64,000 nucleotides of DNA. Source: Methanohalophilus halophilus. GTDB lineage: Archaea; Halobacteriota; Methanosarcinia; Methanosarcinales; Methanosarcinaceae. The stretch spans positions 1,006,057 through 1,070,056 of the forward strand of contig NZ_CP017921.1 of NCBI RefSeq assembly GCF_001889405.1. The letters run 5' to 3'. Below, piece by piece: positions 18,185 through 25,461 of the stretch. The first letter of the stretch is position 1, and each line of letters begins with the position of its first letter. The notes under the pieces were generated by a model that saw only the letters and a program-made list of their open reading frames with translations, made no database searches and was not told the DNA's origin. The position numbers and the translations under genes are program-made.

Positions 18185-19399
18185 ATGTTGAATTTCAAGG
18201 AAGCTTTGCGGCTTTCCCTGGGAAGTATCAGCGGTTCAAAGATGCGTTCCACCCTCACGACCCTTGGCATCATAATAGGTGTTGCTGCTGTTATTGCCAA
18301 TGTGTCCCTTGGTGCCAGCTTCAACCAGTTCTTTGTGGAAGAGCTGGGTACCCAGGGGTCGAATTTTATTATCGTTTACAGTCAGGATATTGACCTTTTC
18401 TATGACAACCAGCTGGAAACTGTGCGGGGCGTACCGGGAATTGAGGGTGTATCCGGTATCCGGCAGCAGCTGGCTAGTGTAACCTATCTCTCAACAGTGC
18501 GCCAAATTGATATGCAGGGCTGTTCGGCGGACTATGAGCAAATTGGGAATATACAGCTGGAGGAAGGCACTTTTTTCAGTGACAAGGACACATATGTTGC
18601 AGTGCTGGGTTCGGATGTGGCTTATGAGAAATTCGACCAGAAAGTATCCAATCATAATTCCATTGATGTTGAGTTTGTACGCAGGGACGGAACAAAAGTT
18701 TCCCATTCTTTCAAGGTAATTGGTATCATCGACAGTCCCAAGACAACTTTCATCCAGAGCGGAGCCGAATCTGATGTGCGCATATTTATCCCGATAGATA
18801 CGATGAATGACATGCTGGGGCTTGAGGACTATGGGGGGATATCCGCAACCGTTGAAGAATCCCGTTCGGTGCGGGAGGTTTCGGATGAAGTGGATCGCAG
18901 GCTTGCCAGAAGTCTCGGGGTTTCGGAGAGAGAACTGGATAATGAGGATGTGAAACCCTATTCAATCTTCAACCAGGCGGATATCCTGGATAACCTGAAT
19001 CAGCTTTCCAGTGCCCTGACAACCCTGCTGACCTCTGTAGCACTGATTGCCCTGCTTGTGGGCTCGATAGGTATTATGAATATTATGCTTGTCAGCGTGA
19101 CCGAAAGGACAAAGGAAGTGGGTTTGCTCAAGTCCCTGGGTTTTACCCGTGTGAATATCCTGACCCTGTTCCTTATCGAATCGGTGGTCCTGAGTGCGAT
19201 TGGCGGTATACTGGGGACGATTGTCGGGATTGTCGCCTCCTACGGTGTGGCCTATTTCCTGAACCTGCCCTATATATTCCCCTTCTACCTGACAGTCCTG
19301 GGTTTTGTGATCGCTATTGCAGTGGGGCTGGTTGCAGGTCTCTATCCTGCCAGCAAAGCCTCTAAACTCGATCCCGTGGAAGCCCTGAGAACCCAGTAA
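18185..19399 (+). CDS. MacB-like ABC transporter permease, copy 2
   Basis: The 404-residue protein has the same length and architecture as the preceding permease: the N-terminal TTLGIIIGVAAVIANVSLG, VGSIGIMNIMLVSVTERTKE, and the end GLYPASKASKLDPVEALRTQ. The pair arose by tandem duplication. Its start is 12 nt after the stop of copy 1. A heterodimeric permease is plausible. The substrate is unknown; MacB relatives export lipoproteins, peptides or drugs. Confidence 0.94.
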   Translation: MLNFKEALRLSLGSISGSKMRSTLTTLGIIIGVAAVIANVSLGASFNQFFVEELGTQGSNFIIVYSQDIDLFYDNQLETVRGVPGIEGVSGIRQQLASVTYLSTVRQIDMQGCSADYEQIGNIQLEEGTFFSDKDTYVAVLGSDVAYEKFDQKVSNHNSIDVEFVRRDGTKVSHSFKVIGIIDSPKTTFIQSGAESDVRIFIPIDTMNDMLGLEDYGGISATVEESRSVREVSDEVDRRLARSLGVSERELDNEDVKPYSIFNQADILDNLNQLSSALTTLLTSVALIALLVGSIGIMNIMLVSVTERTKEVGLLKSLGFTRVNILTLFLIESVVLSAIGGILGTIVGIVASYGVAYFLNLPYIFPFYLTVLGFVIAIAVGLVAGLYPASKASKLDPVEALRTQ

Positions 19400-19477
19400 T
19401 AAAGGTTCGAATGAGTTCGCAGCTTAACAAATAAATATATAATGTAAAATACCATGTATTCACATGGAGATGGTTAC

Positions 19478-20302
19478 TTGAAGATTAACACTTATGCAGG
19501 AGCAGGCTTGCTTTTGATAACCTTTATCGTTGTGGTGGCCGCGGTTGTCCTTTCCCTGGGATGTGCGGATGATGGTGGTACAGGTGTGAATGAAAGTGTG
19601 GATGCCGGGACCCTGAACGACGGTATGGAACTATCCGGCCAGTGGGACGGTAGCACAGTGAATGCTTCCACCGGGGATAATTTCTCAATACGCCTGGAGG
19701 AAAACCCCTCCACAGGGTACCAGTGGAACCTGACAACCTCCGATGGTATCAAAATTGTCGCCGATGAATTTGAGCTGCCGGAGAATGAGGGTGTCGTGGG
19801 TGAAGCAGGTTTCCATGTCTGGACCTTCAGGATCATGGATGACGGAAACCAGCAGATTGATGCCATCTACAAACGCCCCTGGGAAAACGTCACGGGTGAG
19901 GAAGAGACCTTTAGCCTGACGCTGGAGGTTGAAGGAGAATCCGTTGTCCCTGCAGACGAGGATGACACCGGGTATATCTACGGCACCGCCGATGTGGATA
20001 ACATAGAAATAATGAAGATGGAATCGTTTCCTGTACAGGTCAGTGTCCGGGCCACCGGTAACCTTAAGGATGGTTGCACCGTGATCGATGAGGCCAATAT
20101 CACAACTGCAAAGAAAGGTAACAATTTCAATGTACATATCCCGACCAAGCGCCCAAAGGATGCCATGTGTACCCAGGCTCTCGTGCCCTTCGAGATTAAC
20201 GTACCCCTTGACGTCTACGGTCTGGAGAAGGGTAACTATACCGTGGATGTGAATGGTGTGCAGGGTTCTTTTCCTTTGCAGAACGATAATGTGCTTGAGT
20301 GA
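19478..20302 (+). CDS. Lipoprotein with chagasin-family (I42) protease inhibitor domain
   Basis: The 274-residue product starts from the TTG at 19478 (GGAGATGG before it); an ATG at 19454 is an alternative. The N-terminus is a lipoprotein signal ending LSLGC. Residues about 60-150 carry the three chagasin loops: NPSTGYQW, then GFHVWTF, then KRPWEN. These loops insert into papain-like cysteine proteases. The remaining region has two cysteines but no family I recognise. It may protect cell-surface proteins or tune proteolysis. It lies just after the ABC operon, with its own TATA-like ATAAATATATAATG. Confidence 0.8.
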   Translation: MKINTYAGAGLLLITFIVVVAAVVLSLGCADDGGTGVNESVDAGTLNDGMELSGQWDGSTVNASTGDNFSIRLEENPSTGYQWNLTTSDGIKIVADEFELPENEGVVGEAGFHVWTFRIMDDGNQQIDAIYKRPWENVTGEEETFSLTLEVEGESVVPADEDDTGYIYGTADVDNIEIMKMESFPVQVSVRATGNLKDGCTVIDEANITTAKKGNNFNVHIPTKRPKDAMCTQALVPFEINVPLDVYGLEKGNYTVDVNGVQGSFPLQNDNVLE

Positions 20303-20346
20303 GGATGGATGAGTTAGATGCCAAAATCCTGTCGTGGGGTTTGGCA

Positions 20347-20604
20347 TTATTTTTTACTGGATTTTTTGTGGAGTTCAAAAACAATAATATTTTTTATGTT
20401 TGTTTCAATGAATTCCTGCAAAACCAAATGGGCTATCTTTTCTTCAGTTACTGTACCCTCTACTTCCATATTGTTTATCAAATAACTCAACATCTGGCTG
20501 CCATCATTGAATGTGGGTTTGAATTCCATCGATTTAACTACCACATCATGATAAGCGGTTTTCTTGCAATGAGGACAATTTGTCCGAATAAACATTTTAC
20601 TCAT
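20347..20604 (-). CDS. Small CxxC protein, hypothetical
   Basis: The 85-residue frame starts SKMFIRTNCPHCKKTAYHDV, with one CxxC that could bind metal or be redox active. The rest is mixed helix and strand, ending in a basic tail. No ribosome binding site precedes the ATG. A T/A-rich stretch about 25 nt upstream could serve a leaderless transcript. An overlapping plus-strand frame has poor composition. I do not recognise the family. Confidence 0.5.
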   Translation of the reverse strand: MSKMFIRTNCPHCKKTAYHDVVVKSMEFKPTFNDGSQMLSYLINNMEVEGTVTEEKIAHLVLQEFIETNIKNIIVFELHKKSSKK

Positions 20605-21047
20605 CAGTCGAAATTTGATAGTTTATTTTTATAATAAAAATATAAAATATGTATTAAGCAGGATGAAAGTAAAAATATTATTTATGATTGAATTTATAAA
20701 TTATATATTTTATTTATTTGGTTTTATTTCTTGCTAATAGAGCAATGAATAAATTTTGCTATATAAAATAAATTAATATTTTAGTAATTAATATTAAAGT
20801 AAGAAAAATGAATATATTATAGGATTGATACATTTTGTTTTCATTCAGATAATGTGTAAGGTCCTTACCTTCGTTTTCTTTGTACTAAATCCATCATTTA
20901 AATTATTATATACATCCAAAATTTTATATTTCTAAATGTTGTAAGCAAGGACCATTGGCAAACAAAATGGAATTTTCTCCCTAATTTAGCAATAAAATGA
21001 ATACATAATAATTTGAATTGATCATTTGTTAAAAAATTAGAACGGTT
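20605..21047. other. AT-rich intergenic region at the island's left border
   Basis: About 440 nt of very AT-rich DNA without a credible frame on either strand. It marks a sharp change of composition from the genes to the left. I looked for a copy of the tRNA-Ser 3' end as an attachment site and saw none. Confidence 0.6.
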
Positions 21048-22841
21048 ATGATCGAAATGGATGACACACAAAACCTAGTTTCTACTATTCAAACTATGAA
21101 AGATAGAGGAATTTTTAAATCATTTATAGATTATATTAGATTCCCTTTCTATCGCAATTTAGAAAAAAACACAAAGATAGATTTTGATTTCCCTCTAACA
21201 GTTTTTGTAGGCCAAAATGGATGTGGAAAAAGTTCAACGCTTCAGGCATTATATGGATGTCCAAAGGGTAAAAGTGTAGGGAATTTTTGGTTCTCGACTA
21301 AAGTAGATCCGATTGGAGAAGATGAAGAAAGAGCTGCTTTAATCTACTCTTATAATGATTCATCAGGAACGCAATGTGAAGTCCTCAAGTCCAGAATGAA
21401 AAAAGGTTCTAATCCTGATTATTGGGAACCAAGCCGTCCTCTAAAAAAATATGATATGGTAACCCCTCCAGATGGAGGTATGGACAGATATCCAGCTATA
21501 GAAAAAGAAGTCTTATATCTTGATTTCCGTTCAATATTAAGTGCTTTTGACAAATATTTTTATTATCAAAAGCCCCTCAATTTGAAATCCAAAACTAAAC
21601 AAGATTATTTACGTAATCGTTCCTCTTTGCTCAAATCCGTAATTGATGATAATATTATCAAAAAAGTTGGATCCAGGAAACAAAATCGTATCCCTACTGA
21701 CTTTTCAACAGAAGAATTAGAAATAATGTCATCAATATTGGGGAAAAAATATCACAAGGGAAAACTCATTTATCACAAATTTTTTAAAGATTGGGGCAAT
21801 TCAATTATATTTGATACATCAGAGTTGGCATATTCTGAAGCTTTTGCAGGAAGTGGAGAATCTGCTGTTGCAATATTAGTCCATGAAATGTTAAAAGTTG
21901 AAAATGATTCCCTTATTTTACTGGATGAGCCGGAAATGTCTTTGCATCCTGGAGCACAAAAGAAACTGAAAAATTTTATATTAGAGCAAATTAAAAAGAA
22001 ACATTTACAGGTTGTAATATCAACTCACTCAGCAACTCTAATTGAAGGTCTCCCTTCTCCAGCAATTAAAGTTTTTACTCAACTACCAAATGGTAAATTT
22101 AATGTCAGAAACAAAAGTCTTCCAGATGAAGCCTTTTATTATATAGGTCAATCAATAAGTTCAACGAAAAAAATCATTGTTGAAGATCAATTAGCTATGG
22201 ATATTATAAAAGCTGTAATTGATGAAATTGGAGAAGACTGTGCTTCTATATTTGATATTGAATTTTACCCTGGTGGCCATTCAATAATAAAATCTGATTT
22301 TATAAGAGTTTATAGCCAAGATGAAAGTAATGTTTTTATTATTTTTGACGGGGATCAGTATCCAACTACGTATCCTTTAGATACAAGCGAAATTCCTGTA
22401 GGGTAGAATGGAGAAAACATTATCAATTGTTTTGAAAATAGTATTAAAGAACAAACTGGTATAAATATAGATTTTCATCCAAATGGTGATGGAAATAGAG
22501 GTAACCAAGAAGAAAAAATATACTTAATGAAAAAGTATATTGAGTATTATAGAGATAACGTATTTTACCTACCTGAAGTAACCCCTGAAGCTATAATTTG
22601 GGATGAAGATTTTGCAAAAAATAATATTTCAATAATGAATATAGAAAATAAAGATGATATTGCTAGCGAAATAAATGAACTTTCTAATTATAAAGAGAAA
22701 TTTATGCGATACTCTCAAGTAATGTTTGGTACAGCAAATGTAGAAAGTGCATATCGACAATTCTTGACAAATTGGATCAATAAAAAAGATTACAATTACA
22801 ATAAGATTGTTCAGATTATAAATGCAATAAAGAATAAATAA
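21048..22841 (+). CDS. OLD-like AAA ATPase/TOPRIM nuclease with in-frame TAG codon
   Basis: One reading frame of 598 codons is interrupted only by TAG at 22404-22406 (codon 453). The first part has Walker A GQNGCGKSS (residues 55-63), an ABC-like signature (SGESAVAILVHEML), Walker B SLILLDEPEMSLHPG and VVISTHSATLIEGL. It then enters a TOPRIM domain (IIVEDQLAMDI, then FIIFDGDQ). The frame continues after TAG with NGENIINCFENS and about 145 codons to TAA. OLD/GajA-like proteins are DNA nucleases of phage defence. The host decodes TAG as pyrrolysine in mttB and mtbB, so readthrough is possible; a Trp or Gln codon mutated to TAG is equally possible. Confidence 0.75.
22404..22406 (+). other. In-frame TAG codon inside the AAA/TOPRIM gene
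   Basis: The amber codon lies just after the DxD of the TOPRIM domain. The frame is open on both sides with similar codon use and no frameshift. No other chromosomal gene checked in the window uses TAG as its terminator. Confidence 0.85.
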
Positions 22842-22953
22842 TTGTTTCAAATAACTCCATATATACCTATATATCGAGAAAGATTTTCAATTCATTAACA
22901 CAACTAAGCATCATCGTCATACTTCTTCATAGATTGGAATTTTGGTTTTTCCA

Positions 22954-23436
22954 TCATTCCACATCCTCCTCTACCTTAAACTCCGTATAAACCGGATAGT
23001 GATCTGAAACATCAGTCGTCAATTCCTCATCTAAATCATATTCCAGATCATACCTGAATACTCCGGCTTCCCCGGTAAAATCAGCAGAATCCGTCAGGAC
23101 AATCCTGTCATAGGTGTAATCCGTGTTCTTTGTGGTTGTATCGATGGAATCATCAATTACCCAGGTATATTCATCAATATCTGATGTGGAATCTTCATCA
23201 AAATAAGATCCGTCTGCGTTGAAGTCCTCAATTATAATGAAGTCTCCTTCCATTAAATCAACAAGTTCAACAACATTTCTATAGTCCTTACTTGTATACT
23301 CTTTGATCAATACCAACGTCAGTAACTGATGTTGAGTATATTTTCGTTTGGAATACTTACAACTGTAGATTGGAAGATGGGATCTTCCAGCTACAGACAT
23401 AGCTGTATTGATAAAGTTTAAGTAATCGCTTGACAA
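22954..23436 (-). pseudogene. Chimeric remnant: transposase N-terminus joined to nuclease C-terminus
   Basis: The first about 60 residues (KYSKRKYTQHQLLTLVLIKE, then YRNVVELVDLM) match the beginning of an IS transposase common in Methanosarcinales. From about residue 63 the frame turns into the C-terminal part of an endonuclease/exonuclease/phosphatase fold: FIIIEDFNADGSYFDED, then DYTYDRIVLT, then DVSDHYPVY. Neither part is complete. The join probably comes from an insertion followed by deletion. It is unlikely to make a working protein. No clear terminal inverted repeats remain. Confidence 0.65.
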
Positions 23437-23960
23437 AACACATTTATCCCCTTTGTGTTTTTATACCCAAAATCACATTTGGCGGACTCTTTTTATAAAA
23501 TTGATAATGTATTAGTGGAAGTTAGAGGAAAGGGTTTCTACAGAGCCAAAATATTATCTACCAATGGATGCTACATAAATTGGATAAAGAGGCCTTTAAA
23601 TGCAACTTCAAAAAATCGAAGATTGGCACCCTCAAATGGGATGCTTGCAAGGATTGTGGGCACTACAAAACAGATGTTTGTAAGTTCTCATCCTCCACCA
23701 TTTTTGATTATGGTTTGAAATTGTTGGGCCAGTGATGTACTGTTCACTATTCGACAAAGGATACTAACCTAGTCCCCTAAAAAAGGGCATATCCAACAGC
23801 ATGCCTAAAATTTCCTTTTTTACCAATCCGGCATAAATGGGCCATATTAAATGTTTCTGAACATAGGAATCACAAATGAACATAATGGCAGAGAATGAGT
23901 AAATCAGTTGGGTGATAAAATTAGTTAAATATGAACGCTGCAAATATGGTCGTGGTAACA
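23437..23960. other. Degenerate region with gene debris
   Basis: About 520 nt with only short frames. One plus-strand stretch (about 23561-23734) encodes a fragment with CKDCGHYKTDVC, a Cys pattern that could come from a zinc-binding protein, and stops at TGA. I cannot assign it. The region is probably leftover insertion-sequence or island DNA between the chimeric remnant and vsr. Confidence 0.5.
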
Positions 23961-24407
23961 ATGGTTGACGTTCACACAAAAGAACAAAGAAGTTACAATA
24001 TGTCCATGGTGAAGTCGAAGGACACAAAACCCGAGTTGTTACTCAGAAAATATATTTATTCTAAGGGTTTGAGAGGGTACAGAGTAAATCTCAAATTTCC
24101 CGGTAAACCCGACATAGTATTTACAAAATTTAGAGTGGCGATTTTTGTTGACGGTTGTTTTTGGCATAAATGCCCACTTTGCTTTTCTATGCCTAAATCC
24201 AATATCGAATTCTGGGAAGAGAAAATCAATAAAAATGTTGAAAGAGACAGAAAAGTAAACAAAGAACTTTTAGATATGGGGTATCAAGTAATAAGGTTCT
24301 GGGAACATGAAATCTTGAAGAATTTGGATGAATGTTATCTTGTAATTCTTAAAGCTCTGCAAAAAAGAGGCCTTAATATACAAAACAGAACTGCAGGAGG
24401 CAAATGA
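23961..24407 (+). CDS. vsr: Vsr-type very short patch repair endonuclease
   Basis: The 148-residue protein has the Vsr signatures MVKSKDTKPELLLRKYI, then FPGKPDIVF (catalytic Asp), VDGCFWHKCP (metal-binding His/Cys) and FWEEKINKNVERDRKV. It nicks 5' of the T in T:G mismatches left by deamination of 5-methylcytosine. In some restriction systems Vsr-like enzymes act as nickases. The ATG at 23961 is chosen; ATGs at 23931 and 23946 are alternatives. The stop is 1 nt before the dcm start, so the genes are coupled. Confidence 0.93.
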   Translation: MVDVHTKEQRSYNMSMVKSKDTKPELLLRKYIYSKGLRGYRVNLKFPGKPDIVFTKFRVAIFVDGCFWHKCPLCFSMPKSNIEFWEEKINKNVERDRKVNKELLDMGYQVIRFWEHEILKNLDECYLVILKALQKRGLNIQNRTAGGK

Positions 24408-24408
24408 A

Positions 24409-25461
24409 ATGAAAAAAGATATTGTAGCGGTAGATCTGTTTTGCGGTGCAGGCGGTTTAACAAGAGGTCTTTTAGATGCAGGTATTCAGGTTAAAAAAGG
24501 ATATGATATTGAGGAGAGATTAAAGGAAACATATGAGAAAAATAATGAAGGATCCGAATATCACTGTACTGATATCCGTAAGGTAAGCGGAAATTCTTTA
24601 CTGCAGGATATTGATCTGGGTAATAATTATTTACTTCTTGCCGGATGTGCTCCTTGCCAGCCCTTTTCATCCATAAATAAAAGTACTAATGATAAAGACG
24701 GAAGGAAGATCCTTTTACTGGAGTTTGGAAGGTTGATTGAAGAAGTACGACCCGATCTTATATTTGTGGAAAACGTACCAGGATTAAAGAATGGTAAAGG
24801 AAAATACGTATTGCAGCAATTCGAGCAGATTTTGAAAAATATGGGTTACCATTACATTTATGAAACATTAAATGCAAAAGAATTTGGTGTGCCACAGAAA
24901 AGAAAAAGATTTATTCTGTTGGCATCTAAGCACGGAAATGTAGATCTACCTTCCCCTACTCACGGACCAAAAAGTCCTGGTAACCGTCCCTATGTTACGG
25001 TGAGGAAAGCAATTTCAAAATATCCTCCTGTTACAGCGGGTGGGATATACAGCAAAATTCCGAATCATAACGCACCTAACATATCTGAGAAAAACAGGAT
25101 GAGGCTTAAGCAAGTAACAAAAGACGGAGGTTCCAGGACTGACTGGTCTGAAGACCTGGAGTTGTACTGTCATAAAAATCATCGTGGTCATACTGATGTT
25201 TATGGCAGAATGAAGTGGGATGATGTTGCACCAACGTTAACATGTAAATGTACAAGTATTTCAAACGGACGTTTCGGTCACCCCACTCAAACCCGAGCAA
25301 TATCTGTCAGGGAAGCTGCAGCTATTCAGACATTTGACGATGATTACATATTTTACGGCCCTATGAGTGTTATTACAAAATGGGTTGGAAACGCTGTGCC
25401 GGTAAAGTTTGCAAAAATATTCGGGAGTCATTTTATTAGTCACATCGGGGAGATTGAATGA
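24409..25461 (+). CDS. dcm: DNA (cytosine-5) methyltransferase
   Basis: The 350-residue enzyme has all core motifs: I VDLFCGAGGLTRGL (residues 8-21), IV GCAPCQPFSS with the catalytic Cys, VI ENVPG, VIII QKRKRFILLAS, and X VGNAVPVKF near the C-terminus. The target recognition region lies between VIII and IX and is complete in length. It methylates cytosine in a specific site that cannot be read from sequence. It lies between vsr and the helicase/nuclease; its TGA overlaps the next ATG. Confidence 0.96.
   Translation: MKKDIVAVDLFCGAGGLTRGLLDAGIQVKKGYDIEERLKETYEKNNEGSEYHCTDIRKVSGNSLLQDIDLGNNYLLLAGCAPCQPFSSINKSTNDKDGRKILLLEFGRLIEEVRPDLIFVENVPGLKNGKGKYVLQQFEQILKNMGYHYIYETLNAKEFGVPQKRKRFILLASKHGNVDLPSPTHGPKSPGNRPYVTVRKAISKYPPVTAGGIYSKIPNHNAPNISEKNRMRLKQVTKDGGSRTDWSEDLELYCHKNHRGHTDVYGRMKWDDVAPTLTCKCTSISNGRFGHPTQTRAISVREAAAIQTFDDDYIFYGPMSVITKWVGNAVPVKFAKIFGSHFISHIGEIE

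Noticed and set aside
20299-20634. Plus-strand gene after the I42 lipoprotein
   Set aside because: Composition rich in Phe and Cys is a shadow of the minus-strand CxxC gene.
23455-23718. Plus-strand gene in the island debris
   Set aside because: No family resemblance, and another frame in the same place shows a partial Cys-rich fragment; treated as degenerate DNA.
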